From contig PTFA01000010.1 in assembly GCA_003342895.1 (NCBI GenBank), positions 8,189,286-8,253,285 on the forward strand: a stretch of 64,000 nt of DNA. Reading direction: 5' to 3'. Each line of letters opens with the position of its first letter. Position 1 is the stretch's first letter. Origin of the DNA: Casuarius casuarius (taxonomy: Eukaryota > Chordata > Aves > Casuariiformes > Casuariidae). Positions 27,801 through 40,879 of this stretch are shown here, one piece after another. Position numbers and translations under genes: made by a program. Under the pieces are notes generated by a model, which saw nothing but the letters and a program-made list of their open reading frames with translations, searched no databases and was not told the origin of the DNA.

Positions 27801-28522
27801 CAAAACTACAAATCAATTAGGATTGGCTTTTCTCTGAACAGAGTGGCCTGGAGGTGCATTTGGCTTCACCAGGCTCTGCTGACAGCCCCAATTCATGAAG
27901 GGCTGCTCCAAATTGTGCATCTCCCTCCTGAGCAGGTACAGTCCCTGGCAAGGCAGGAAAGAGTACAGTAGCAATGTGCTGGTGGGGAGCTGCTTTCTAT
28001 TACTTTGCTGAAGATTTCATGGCTTTTGCTATCTTCATCCATCACCATGTACATTGCTGCCTCTGAATTCATTCCAGGACATAGCTGCCTCTGTTTCTGT
28101 TTCCCTTTTCCTAAGTGAATGAGAAAGAAAACAGATTTCCTACAGCAATGCTCCCAGGGCTTTGGGCAGGGAAGACAGATAGCACAGCGGCAGGGCAACA
28201 ATTCAGAGGAGAGACACTGCTGGAAGAGGAAGAGCTAAGACATCATTTATAGGGAGCCACCAGAAAGACAATGTATTGGCAGAAGAAACATCAGTGGGAG
28301 AAGCAGCAGTGCAGGGTGTTTTCTTGGTGTTGTCCATGAATAAAAAAAGCAGAGAGCTCCTGAAAATAGTCGGCAGTAGATGTGATTTAATGAGTAAGAA
28401 AACTGCTTGAATTTTAGGTTGGTTTTTTTGAATCCCACATAGTTGGAGTTTTCAGTTACAAGTTTGTTCTGTAATATTACGAAGTGGATTTAGGGAGAAA
28501 GTGTGTGAGGGAAGTTGTGTTA

Positions 28523-28569
28523 GTCTCCTGCTAATTAAAATGCATAATTAAAAGGAGTAATTAAGCTTA
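28523..28569. promoter_or_regulatory. Homeodomain-core cluster, candidate enhancer fragment
   Basis: Three TAATTA-type cores (CTAATTAA, ATAATTA, GTAATTAAG) and an ATGCATAATTAA POU/homeodomain-like site occur within 40 bp. The cluster is flanked by complementary CTCCT and AGGAG. Function is inferred only. Confidence 0.25.
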
Positions 28570-29764
28570 CTACAGAATGTTCTTATGTCTGGGAGCCCAA
28601 ATGCCCTTGAAAAACAATTCATCTGCTGAACTGTCTCTGAGAACTAAAGTAACCATTGGATATTTTGGTTACATCTTTCCTCTATGGTTTGTTGGCAGCA
28701 AAATAAAGGTGCCTGGTCTCTTTTCTGTCATTTTGTTTCTTCCATTCTTCCTGCAGTGTCAGAACAAATAAGGTGATGTCATAGGGATGTCTTTTCAGCG
28801 TGAAAACACAAACACTGCGAGATTTTTTTTTTTCCTTCTCCTTGAGTTGAGCAAACTGCTTCTAGAAATTGCCACAATAACTTCTTGCATTGCTGTTGTA
28901 CCATGACTACTTCTGGTCCCTGGATAGGTGGAATGCTCTTGTCCCCAAGCCAATTCTCATTTGCTTAGAAAACATACTCTTGCCACAACTAATTTCTTGG
29001 AAGGCAGACAAATCCTTGAAGACAATGACACATTTTTGCCTCACCTATTAAAACAGGCAGCGATCCTATTAGACAAAGGTATTATTTCATTTCTCTCTCC
29101 TTAAGACTTGGCCTTTCATCTTTTAAAAAAAAACTTTTAAAAAATGCAAATAGAATTGAAAGCCCTGTTAGTTAAAGGCACCAGAGAGAGAGAGCTATCA
29201 TCAAGCCGAAATACCTCCCAGCAGAGAAGTTTCCTTTCTGGACTCTGAACAGTGTTCACAGCAGTGCAGTGGGAACTAGAATGATACTGTCTTATTCCAT
29301 GGGCTCTGGCTTACTCACTTTAAAAAATGTTATGATCCAAATTCATGCAGTTTAAGAGTTCATTTTCCTCTTCACTGTATTCAGCATTTACAGGAACAAC
29401 ATAGTGCTGTTAATGTACACCAATGACTGAGTGCTGTATTTATGCCTCAATGATTTTCTGTCATGATGCTTGGCAAAGACTGATTCCCTGAAATACCAGT
29501 TTGTTTGGGTTCATTAATCTTAAGTCCTATCTTGCCTGAATAGAAACTGGATAACAGTCAAATCAGGGAATAGTTCTGAGAATTAAAACTTCAACGGCTT
29601 TCGGGCTGCCCAAGGCTTCACATTTCTTTAAAAAAAAAAAAAGTAATTAATTAATCTGCAGCAAGTAGCAGGGGAGAGACCCTGTGGAACAGAGCAAAAT
29701 GCTTCTTGTGGTTTTAGAAAACAAAAAGCACTGGCTTTTGGCAGGATCTTCCCTTAGTAGCTCT

Positions 29765-29975
29765 TGTGATTTAGTGGTTTCAGCAGGGGCTGTGGAAACA
29801 CAACGCCTGGACTCTAGACTTGATTGATTTAACTGTCCTTTGTCTCTCTGGGTGATCTTGTGCAAGTCTTTTAACCTGTCTATGCTCTAGTTTATATGTC
29901 TATAAAGTGAGTGTAAAACCTAATTCATGGAGGTGTCAGGAGGTTTACTTCATTGAGGATTTTAAGGCAGTTAGA
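29765..29975 (+). mobile_element. MIR (CORE-SINE) copy
   Basis: The MIR core is readable: a tRNA-like left part with 'TTAGTGGTTTCAGC', then 'GGGTGATCTTGTGCAAGTCT' and 'TTTAACCTGTCTATGCTC', 'TATAAAGTGAGTGTAAAACC', and 'CAGGAGGTTTACTTCATTGA'. These correspond in order to the consensus 'TGTGACCTTGGGCAAGTCACTTAACCTCTCTGTGCCTCAG', 'TGTAAAATGGG' and 'TGTGAGGATTAAATGAG'. It is an ancient insertion shared across amniotes as a family. Confidence 0.7.
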
Positions 29976-31602
29976 GATCTCAGGTGAAGAGGTTTTTTTT
30001 TTCAATTTATGGCGTGACTCAGCAGAAAAAAGTAAAAACATTATGTCTTTCCCTTAAAGATGATGATAAAAAAGGAAGACCAATCTGCAGGCTTGGGATA
30101 AAGTGCCATTCCCCTTTTCCAAAGCAGTCTCCCTTCTCACCATCTAAACCTCTGCTCCCCTTCCCCTGAGCACCTGTGCAATCTGAGTGGGAATTAGCTC
30201 CTTCTCTACCCAGCAATACAGGAGGCCCACAGCATCTGACACCAAACAGGACCAAAAGATCGTGGGTCTGAACTGCTCAATAGTGTAGTGGATTGCATTT
30301 CACGCAGCTGTCCTTGCCCTGAGCCAGGAAGACTTGTGTAGGGCTAAAGTAACTTTCCAGAAAGGCCTCTGGCCTTGATATAAAGACCTTTATGTATAGG
30401 ATTGCCTTATTTTTTATTTAAATTTGCCAGAAATCAGCTTCTAGCCTCCTCCGTCCAACCTGAGTAGCAGCAGTTTTAGCCTTTTCCAGCTCTGTCTTTC
30501 TCCCAGAGAATCTCTCTGAGGGATTACAAGGAGCATCTGAAAGCCTAAAACATTTCTATAACTAATATTTTGCCTGTGATTAAAATCATAGTGTCCGTAA
30601 TTATAGAGATTCTTAATGGAAATGCTTAGACCAGCAGGAATGAAGAATGAATGGGGAGGTCTGTGTGTGGAAGCACCAGAAGGGAAAATGGCAGTAAAAG
30701 GATGGCAGGTGCCGATGGCTCCTGGATCATCCATCACAGCACATTTACATGAAGCTTGGTAGGGTACCCAAACCAGAAACCCAAAGGACGGTGTATAGTA
30801 AGGGACAGCCTCCACCTAGACTGAAGAATTGCAAGAAATCCCAAGCAGCCCACCTGGACACGTCTTGGACATACACATACCTGGAGAGACTATGTGGGCA
30901 CGTGCATCTTCGTTCTTGAGCGTATGTGGTTCTGGCAGTGTGAATCACTGAAGCTAGCTGTTTTAAAATAAATTCATCTTGTCATCTCATAATGGCTTAC
31001 ATTGAGTTTCGGTACACAGCAATCACCCTACACCTGCAGAAAAGATTCTTGAAAACTAGCTCTCATATTGACTTATTACCTAATTAACTTTAAATCTGCC
31101 CTTCAAAGGTCTTGTCAAAGACGCATATATTCTCAGAATGGCCTTGCACCTCCCATCACCAAAGTCACAGCACACTTTTAAGTTCCAGCATCCATTTCTA
31201 ACATCACTTGTGCTAAGAATGAACATTGCTTTGCCATTAGAGGAACAAACATTTCAGAAACAAACAAAAATTATGATATTCCTTTGTTTAAATTTTAGTG
31301 TCAATAAACTATTTTGCAGACAACAGTGATCATACTCATAGAACAGCAGAGGAAACTGAGTGGCTACAGATGCTTATCATTTTTCCATATTGTTTCATGT
31401 AAGAGCATAAAAAAGGCTTTGACAGTTTTCAACCAATCACAATGTTCTGAACTGTACCTGCAATCAAATTAATTTCTGTTTTAACTTCTCCTGCTATTAA
31501 ATCAAATGAATCTCAGAAAATCTTCAAAGTTTTTTCATGGACAAGCTCCATTTTAAAGAAACTTTTTCCGTTGGAAGTCATCAGTTCCATGGTCACTGAA
31601 GG

Positions 31603-31890
31603 TTATTAGCTAATTAAGATCTCATAGGAGCAAAAGATGTCTATATAATATTTAATACATATTCATATGAGATTACTTAATTAACAGAGTAATAGCTATT
31701 AGTACTAGTGCTTCAAAGTCTCTCTCTCTTTTTTTTTTTTAATTGGGCCTTTAGGATGCTGCTACTGCAATCAAAAGTGTTTCTAAATAATTATGCACTC
31801 ATTTAGGTGGCTAACCACCTGAATTGCTGTAATTAGAACACTTAATACCTGCAATTAATTATGTCAGCAATGCTGGAGGCCATTTATAAG
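31603..31890. promoter_or_regulatory. TAAT-rich block, candidate conserved non-coding element
   Basis: Repeated homeodomain-like cores (GCTAATTAAG, CTTAATTAAC, AATAATTATGC, GTAATTAG, GCAATTAATTATG) and the short palindrome AGGTGG-CTAA-CCACCT (31805-31820) lie in a low-repeat stretch. The look is that of vertebrate developmental enhancers, but conservation cannot be tested here. A poly-T run lies at about 31729-31740. Confidence 0.25.
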
Positions 31891-32454
31891 ATTTTTTAGA
31901 TACAGAAATATGTTTAGACAAAAAGAAAAAAATGGATCTTAATTTTATTTGACACATTTCCACTGACTGATCTCTGACAACACTCTGAAGACTTCTCTTG
32001 GAAGTTCTGTTTAAGAATGAAATAAAAAATGAGGAAGGTGCTGTCAAGACTCCAACTCAAATGGAATTTCTTTTTTTATCTGAAGAACAGGCATATACAT
32101 GTCACCTAAAATTAGCTGAGTCTTGTCCTTGAGCATTTGGATTCTGGATCTGGAGGAACTTACTCTAGAGATGAAGCGGCAGCTTCAATGTTCAGGGACT
32201 CAAACCCAGTATTTCAATGCTCGTAAGTATGAAAAAGGTTATGACTGTCTATCCATTTCAAGCTGAAATAAGAGCATGCTTGTTTTGTTTCAATACACTG
32301 CTGATATATGAAAGATTCCCAGTGTCCTCCAGCAAGTCCTCACAACACTGAACTGATTTGATAATGAATTACAGGCTAAGTATTCTAAGAGTTCATAAAC
32401 CTGTAAACTTCAGCCCCATTCCAAGGAAGCCTGAGACAATTTATCCTTTTGCTT

Positions 32455-32484
32455 AGAAATTATGCAAAAAGAAATTATGCAAAA
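32455..32484. repeat. 15-bp perfect tandem duplication
   Basis: AGAAATTATGCAAAA occurs at 32455-32469 and again at 32470-32484 without a mismatch. Confidence 0.9.
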
Positions 32485-32538
32485 TCTGGGGTTTGGCATG
32501 GATTTGAGGCAAAACCACTTGAAACACTGTAATTTAAA

Positions 32539-32596
32539 CTGAGTTTACTTTGACAATTTCAGTTTGCCCAAACCTGAAACTCAAAGCAAACCTCAG
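32539..32596. repeat. 58-bp imperfect palindrome (hairpin)
   Basis: The left arm runs CTGAGTTTACTTTG, then ACAATTTCAGTTTG. The right arm runs CAAACCTGAAACTC, then AAAGCAAACCTCAG, and is its near-complete reverse complement with a 2-nt centre (CC), a few one-base indels and mismatches. It may be a MITE-like palindromic repeat. No target-site duplication is evident. Confidence 0.7.
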
Positions 32597-33854
32597 GGCA
32601 GAAGTGTAACCCAGAATAGATAGAAATCAACAAATGTTTACACAACACTCAGTGAATCAAAGATACTTAACTTCATATGCCATGAACAGAGGTTGACAAA
32701 ATGGGAATCTGACAGGAACATTTTTTGAACACAGTTTACATAGTCTGGATTAAACACAATGACAGTTTGCCTCTCCTGTTACCATTCTTCTCAACCATGA
32801 AGCCTCAATACTCTTAGCCTCTCCACTTAAAAATCATATCATCCTCACTTCAATATTTCTGTCTGCAATGCACATAGAACATAATACAATTTTTAAGCAT
32901 CATGCTTAGCTACAGGGGAAGCAAAGACAATCTACCCCAAAACAACTTTGAAGTTTTTCTCAGTAGAACAGAATCATATTTGGTTAACAACTTTGTTAAC
33001 CAGCTGAGTGCCAGTTATAGCTGATAATTTCCCTTGATTGTATAATGTCACAAGTGATTACCAACTTGACCTGATACTATCATACTATCACTTATTTGAA
33101 GCAAAGTACTTTTCTTCAAGAGAACAGATCTGGGCAAATAGTTCCTAATTACCTTTTATTTTTATTTTCATGTAGAAATTTTTGGTCAAAGGTATGAAGA
33201 GAGTTTCAAGCACAGAGTCCTTAATGCAATTCTTTCTAAATTATAAATAGATACCTGCCAACACCATACTCCCCTTAAGCCTCTTAATTTCTACAAACTA
33301 AGCAGAGAGCTAAGGGCAGAATTAAGAACTGTTTTTGAGTATCCTCAAAGATTAATGGAAAATAAGAAAATGGTTCTTCAAAGGCAGCATTCATACATTA
33401 CATATATGCAATGCAGTGTTAGGATGTGTCTAGGCTACATCTATTGTTGGTTCCTATGCATTTTCACTGTAAAAAACATTCATGACAGAGAGAGCAATAT
33501 TTTGTCCAGGGCATTTATTAGAATTAAATTAAATATTTTTAGTGCATCATCAATTTTATAAAGAAATGTGGGTAAGCATACAATTATTGGAAATTCCACT
33601 CTGTATGGAATGGTGGTATAACTGGGAAAATATTCACAAAACTGCAAAAGAGGATTTTTATCTAACAAACCAACAGATAAAACACCCATCCACCCAGGAC
33701 TTGTACAACTCATTTCTTTAAAGAAGTAAAGTTTTTTGATTCTGCACATTTTATCTTTCTCCTACTTTTTCCTCACTTATGGGAAGCCTTAGCACCTGAG
33801 ACTGGCACTCCTTCCCTCCCTTCTCTCCATGGAATAGCCAAATACTCACAGCAC

Positions 33855-33950
33855 CAGAGTGTAAGCCTAGCAGTTAAGACATTTGCTTGACCAATGAGAG
33901 AAGGCTGGTTAAGTTCCTGCCTCTGTGGGCATTTCCATTCAGTGTGGAAT
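33855..33950 (+). mobile_element. Possible tRNA-derived SINE remnant
   Basis: 'GTAAGCCTAGCAGTTAAGAC', 'GACCAATGAGAGAAGGCTGG' and 'TTAAGTTCCTGCCTCTGTGG' parallel the reptile SINE pattern 'AGTGGTTAGAGCACTCACCTGGGAGGTGGGAGACCCAGGTTCAAGTCCCTGCTCTG'. That pattern has tRNA A-box and B-box like parts, and both are degraded here. Confidence 0.35.
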
Positions 33951-35057
33951 AGCATAAACGGGGCACTGACTCAGTCTCTGAAACCAGAATGCTGTGTGAC
34001 ATGGTGGTGGGGGCACGTTTCTAGGGAAAAGTGAGCTCAGAGCCCTTCAAGCAGAGGAAAGTGTTGAACTTGAACCCCTCACGATGTGGATGAATGTCTA
34101 TCAAATGACAGAGCGATGCCTCCTCCTCTTCTAGTTACTTCATAAATTTAGTCCTCTGCTATGGTTATACGAGTATGGGAACAAAAGGTTTCTTTTTGAG
34201 TCAAATAAATGATTTATTTCAATAGGAACCCCCTTTTTTGTGAGAAAACTGAAAAAGCTCATTTTCTTTCACACTGAACAGATTTTTTTTTTCAAATATT
34301 TGAATCAGAAGCTACAATGGAAAACAAATCAGTTATCAGCAGAACTGTGGTGGATATATGAAGTCAATGGGTTTCACCAGGAACAGATGCTATTAGCTAA
34401 CTACTATCTGTTAGAGTAATCTAAATGATATGGTAAATTGTCTGTGACACAGATTCTTTAAATCAAGACTTTAGCATTCTGTTGAGGACTGTACTCCCGC
34501 CTGAGCAGAGTGCTTCTACATGCAATTTCTGTCTATACTATGCCAAGAAATCAGACTCTTTAAGATGGTCTAAAAAAATGCATTGAAACATTGAGCTTAC
34601 CTACATAGAAACGCTCTCTTATAGCTTAAAGACCTTGCTAAAACTTCATGACAGCCTGTGAAGAAGGTTTTCAGAAAGCAGCAAGAGAAGATGTTTTGTG
34701 TATACAAAAGAAAACCCATCAGATTTTGTTCCTATACAAGGCATCCTGGGGACGCTGCTATTGCAGACTACGGCGCCTGTTGAAGACTCTTCTTGCGTTA
34801 CTGAAAACACACACAGCGTTTTTAAAAATATAACATCTCTGAATATTGTTTTTCAAATGTCTCAGGTCACAATTTGGAACTACAGTTTTCTGATTCTTGC
34901 AGCCATAGCATTAACCCCTGAAAGTCTTTACTCACGTACTCATCTCACCTATACTTTCAAATATATCTTTTTTTCCTAGAGAAACAGGAACTAGCTTACT
35001 TTCCAAATGACTGATGAGAAATACCTACACAGGCTAATATCTGATCAGAATTAATGA

Positions 35058-35115
35058 AGGATTTGATTCTGTAAACCCACATGAAAGTAACTTTCTGTGC
35101 ATGAGTTATCTCACT
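35058..35115. repeat. Fragment of a sauropsid palindromic repeat
   Basis: 'GATTCTGTAAACCCACATGA' followed by 'CATGAGTTATCTCACTGA' matches the 'CTGATTCTGTAAACCCTTACTCATGTGAGTAG' type repeat seen in bird and reptile genomes. It is diverged. Confidence 0.4.
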
Positions 35116-35490
35116 GAACTGCATGGTCTGCAGACATGGATAAAGCTATGATCAAAATTAAGGTTTCCAAAATTTGAACCTAATTATGCAATTAAAAGGG
35201 GTGTTTTGGGAATGTTCCTCAACTATTTAGCCTCGGTATTTTTAATGTCTACAGAGTGGGACAAATATTGTCAATGTTGTCAACAACTTGTTCTGTTCTG
35301 TCATGCCTCAACTGCTGAGCACAGATAGAGCTAATCCTGTACCTGAATAAGGATTACTAAACCTTTCAAGTAATAATAGGCAGTTGCCATGATCCTACAA
35401 GAGTCTTATTGCCCCACCTTATCATCTATAACTTGCTTGTCTGTGTTATATGTACTCATTATATTCACAAGAAAATTGGATATTTTGGAG

Positions 35491-35545
35491 ATACATACAT
35501 ACATATATATACACACACATATATACAAACATATATGATATACGT
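35491..35545. repeat. Compound ATAC/TA/CA microsatellite
   Basis: ATAC tetramers, then TA dinucleotides, then CA dinucleotides, followed by a second TA/CA-rich part. Confidence 0.85.
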
Positions 35546-38290
35546 CCATGAATTAAGCTCAGCTGTCTGCTAACTTTTAGAAAATAACAAAATATACATT
35601 TTTTACATTTTTAGGTTGCCAGTATAAATACGGAAAAATACAAACCTGATTTATAAGCTCAAAATAATCTCAACAGTGACTTAGCTATAGTTTCAAATGC
35701 ACGAAAATGACTAATTTAAGGTCAAGAGTAATTTAGTTTTGACTGACTTGGCAATCCTTTGTACTCCAGGTCATGTAAGTGTTGAGTAAATTATAAACCT
35801 GTAATTCTATCCTGAGGTCAAGGGACTTCAGAACTGATTTGATATATTGGTCTCCCAGAAAGTTCTTCCAAGGCCAGTACACTCTAAACTGTGTTTATGA
35901 GTTGACTGCATTAATAACTAATAGAGTCATATAATATTAGCGGTGGTGAAGTTAACCCTTTCAAAGAAGGATATGCTCAAATGCAGTATTTTAAAATGAA
36001 GGACAAAGAAAATCAGATATGTCTGTAAGCAGCCAGTTTCTACAGATCACTGTAAAAAAAATAATATGATTGCACTAAGGTGTAGATATTTGACTTCAGG
36101 AGCAAAATCAGACATGGTCATGAAAATTATATGCAATAATCCTGGGCTTTCAAAGTAGAACCTATTACCTTGTTATCTTATCCTGGAAACCCCAGCAGCT
36201 ACACTGATGTACTATGCAAGGAGCATCCATATGTAAAGAAAACAGCAATTGATTTCAGCAGGATCCCTACTTCTTTATATCCTCAGGATTTCATCCAAGG
36301 TGCTAAACACATATTCTTTATGCAGAATGGCCAAACCCCTTATAGACACCTGAGAAAGCAGCAGGAGAAACAACCCTGTAGAAATGGGTTTCAGAGATGG
36401 TTGCAATTTGAAGAGAGAATATAGTGAGACTGCGCTGATCCAGGAGACAAAAAAACCCATCAAGTAAAGGGAAGAAATATCATTATTTCCCCTTTTCATG
36501 ATTTGTTAGAAAAGGCCTTACAAAAAGCCTGAGAGCCCTGGAGCTAGTTATTTAACGCAGGCTGTGCACTAATTTTTGCCATTGAAAAATTGAGACTGCA
36601 ACTAAACTGAAATGTTTTCCATACAAGATTGAGTGTGCATTATAGCAGCACTTACTAATTCTGAACTTTCTAATGTTTCCAAACGAAAGTCATCACACTA
36701 TTAAAAAAACTCTATGGGGTAAAACCCAGACACATGGCCTGGAATATTCTCTCATTGCTAGGCAAACTTTAAAGTTAATGGTCCTCAAAGTGTTTAGGGT
36801 TATTTCTTTTACTCGACATCACAGTCCTGAACTCATTAGTAAGAGGTATACTCAGATTAGTCTGTTCAGTTCTGATTTAAAAGAAACTCAACAGTAATCA
36901 CAATCTGAAATCTTTAAATCATTAGGAATACCCTAGTGTTACCTTACAGCAGTCCTGTGAAAAACTGGAAGTAGGTTTCCCCCTCACCACTTTTCAAGGC
37001 CATAAATTTCATATGAATTATTCTGGTATCTATGGCATTTTGATTCACACCAGGAGATGTTGTTCTGGATGATGTACTCCTTGGCTATCTGCTTCCTCTG
37101 CCTTTGAATGCCTAGCAAAAGTACTAACTTTTCTGTTATGGTTTTACATTTACAGTAACTCCTCCATAGCTTAAAAAAAACAGCAGCTGGTTAGATTAGT
37201 GATCAATAAACACTCCAAGGTTAAAGAAATATCTGCATCAGAATTAAAACTGCAACAACCTTTACTGCAGTGGATGACAGCATTTGACCTGGCCACATGA
37301 TTTGCAAGCAGGTATCGTAGTTGCTCTGTAAATAACACAACACAGGAGCATAACCAAACACCATTGAATGCCACAGAATACATTAGAGTAGCCTTTCTAT
37401 TGCAACTTAAGGGAATTTTGAACAGGGTCTTAGTGGGTTTTAAAGATATAAGCCAAAATTCAGACAGGTGTTTTGTGGTCAGTGTAGCTCAAGGTAAGAC
37501 CACACCATTCCTGAGGAGAGGCAGTCTTACTCCCTCTGTGGTCAGCTCTTCCCACTGCCTACTTGTACCTAGGACCTCATAGCTGTGCTCAGGTCACATT
37601 GCCAGCCCATCTGAAAACTAACCCTGAAGGGGAGGAAAAAAACATTTTCCTTTGGATTAGACTACTGAGCAAAATCACCTGTGCAGGTCAGGTGACAGCA
37701 ATGGATGGCTGGGGACAGACAGAGGAGGAAGAGGAGGTCTGCAACAGCTCAGAGGTAAACCAGTTTAAATCTTCACAAAACTGTCAAGATAAACACCTAG
37801 TGTCCATGATCCAAGAAAACACTCATAATCTAACTTGTGAAGTTTGGTGCAAAAGCTTTTTTGTGTCCAAATGTGCATTCCTAGATTGGGTTATTAAAAA
37901 AAAAAAAATCTAGCACACCATAAAACCCTCCGAAATGACCACCTAATCAAAATCACTTTGCAAATGCCATAACTGGGTAAACTAGGTAGGAAGCAGATGA
38001 GTTTTCACTGTGATTAACTGATTCAGCTGGAGGAAGTTTTGGGCACAGAAGGGCTTACTCAGATCTGAAGAAACAGTAAAATTAAAGCTGGATACTGGTC
38101 AAAAACAATTGCTCTGAAGACAAATTTAAATTATTTAGCCGAGTCAGAATGACACTTGATTACCATAGAGAGGAACAGCTCTATCCCATCTTGTTTCCCC
38201 TTCCCACCGTCTCCTGGTCCTCACCCTATAGTCCTCTGGCTCAGTAAGCCAATTCAAGGCACTGATCTGGCAGAAACAATTCATGGTTTT

Positions 38291-38318
38291 TTTGTCAGAC
38301 TAATTTTGTCAGACTAAT
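38291..38318. repeat. 14-bp perfect tandem duplication
   Basis: TTTGTCAGACTAAT occurs twice head to tail (38291-38304 and 38305-38318). Confidence 0.9.
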
Positions 38319-39841
38319 AGCTATTTGAATTGGCTCAGGAGAACATAACACAATGATCAGCACAGGGAAGAGGAGTAGGACCTGCTCCTGTTAGCAGCAC
38401 TGAGCTGGTGGATTGGCTCAGCCTGAGCCTAACCTGATTATTTGCCGTTAGTGACCCTGCATGCTGGAGCAGGTGCTTGACAGCTTGTGAAATAACAGGT
38501 GAATCTTGGCAAGTCTGAGAGCTAAGTGTTGTCTTGTAAATGCATTTGGCAGGGAAGGAGGGAAAATTAGCGGTGAAAACAGCTTGTTCTGATTTGAGAA
38601 TGAGGGTACTTGAACTGGCTATCTGTAAAAACACATATCTGAGTATATTTACATTACATATAGATGTAAGGTAGAGCACACCTCCCTTTGCTGAATTCAA
38701 GGGAAGTAGCAAGTTTCTAGGTCTAGGGTCAGAGGTGCTTAAAGTCAGGTTTAGGCTTTCTCAGTGTGAACAGGAGATGGGTCATGGCTTGAACCAAGGA
38801 ATCAGAGCTCAGGTTAGCTTGCATTGCAAGCCTTCCCTCCAGCACCCTGTAAGTAGCAGCTGGTGACTACTTACTATGAAAAGCAATAGAGTTGGATAGA
38901 TTATGTGTGGGACAGAAGATTTAGTGAGTAAAGGCAAAGGCTGTCTCCTGTAATGCAAGGGTTCCTACAGTTGCAGTCACTTTGATATTAGCTAACCCCC
39001 TTGATTATATATCAGCATTATATAACAACATCTCCTGGTTATTTAGGCTTTTTTGGTTCATCAGCACTACAGAATGAAATTTCTATGGGCTAACATTAAT
39101 CAGCTATATTTTAAGGGAGAGATATTTTCCTAGAGACACTAAAAAAACTTCTCCCTTCTCCCATTTTAGATGCTATATACTGCATGGTGAGTATATGCTG
39201 TATTGTATATTTTCTATAAAAACATTACATTTTTAACTTCCCTGGGACCATGTATATAAATATTTGTACATGAAATTATATATTAAGCTTTGAAATTTAT
39301 GCCATACATTTCTGTTAATGTTCTAAAAATATTTGTTCAGGCAAATGAAATTGCAGTAAAATATTTTACTACAGATCAGTGAAAGGTTCTTACAACTTTA
39401 TCTTCCTAAAAAACAATATTTCATGCTATAAAACAGAGTTCCATTTCAGATTTATAAAAGGCAAACTTAACCAGCTTTATTTGATTAATACCAAGTAGTT
39501 GAACATTTTTTAAACACTGAGGTTTAAGGTGAAATAAAGTCACGATGTAAGCATTTTCTTTTCTTACGTAGATGATTTAGTTTTGTTTTCCAGTAACTTA
39601 TACTGTTAGAGGCAATTTGCCTACACAGTACACAGGGGGGTTATGTGCATATTTCCTATTGACATTAACAATAATGAGACCACTGTGCATTGCCCAGCAC
39701 ACAGAGCTCCAAGTATACAAATTGTTAATAAATCTGACTCCTCACAAAACATAAAATTATTGCTACAGTCAGAGTGATGTGTGGTCCAAGATATATTTTC
39801 AAACATGCTCCTTGGGGTGTCCCAACACCTTAATCAAAAGT

Positions 39842-39860
39842 GCGGCAGCCATCTGGCGAC
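39842..39860 (-). promoter_or_regulatory. Candidate CTCF motif
   Basis: On the minus strand the sequence reads 'AGTCGCCAGATGGCTGCCGC', near the CTCF form CCACCAGATGGCAGC. It lies in a small GC-richer pocket (39825-39925). Confidence 0.3.
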
Positions 39861-40879
39861 TCCCAACGGCTTACCACCCACTGTGGGAGCCTCATGGGCA
39901 GCCACCTATGAGCCCTACGCTGCACTAACATTTCTGCTTGCACAAAAGTTCCTTTAATGTCAGTAGCTCTGCCTCAGGAAGGTTCAAACACCCCCAAATC
40001 ATATGCACAACATCAACAGTTCTCCTAGGTTGTGCATAGGAGGAGAGCCTGTGTGTCTTTGTGAAAAGCTGTTTTTTTCCCCCTCTTCTTCCTCTAAATC
40101 TCCACCAAAGGACCAACCATCGGGTGAGCCTGAGTCATTATCAGCTCACACCTACTTTTACCACATGCCAAACATACCTGCAGACAGCTCTTTAGGAAAC
40201 TTCACCCCTAACTCGCAGCTTTTTGTTCCACTTGGCTGGATCCCAGCTCCCATGAGAATATGCTCCTCCCCATATGTCCACCATTCCTCTCTCCCAGCCC
40301 ATTCACCTTCTCAGGCCTCTGCCACCTCCAAGTGCCATGTGCCAAAGCTTATTCTCCCATCTTCCCTGTAGGTCTGCACTGCAGAAATACCTCACATCTG
40401 ACTGCAAATCTCCCTTGAAAGGTGTCAAAGGTGCAGGTGCTAGGAAGGCAACCAGCAGTGAATGGATGTTTCAGGTAATGGGTACTGGGGGACAGCACAG
40501 AGAAATTCATGGTATACAGGCATAGACTCAGTTTTGGAATTTGCACCTGCAATTTGCTAATCTCTATGAACCTTTCAGATCTGCCCCAATATTTTTTTCC
40601 CTTTGCAGTGTTAGCACGTTGCCCAGAAGTTGGAAATACTTTTTTTTCCTCCTGTTCACATGTCACCAGCAAACAACAATATTTTGTTAATCTTTTCAGA
40701 TTTGGACACCATTTTCTTGAAGCTCACGTATCACATTTTAAATGGAGCAATCCAAGGGTAGTTTCAGTAGTTCCTCAAAAAGAAAAGAATCAAGAATACC
40801 AGCAATCACACTCACACTGCCCAATCTTCAGACAGATCGCTAAATAACAGATCACTACATAGAGTTCCATAGAGTTTTC

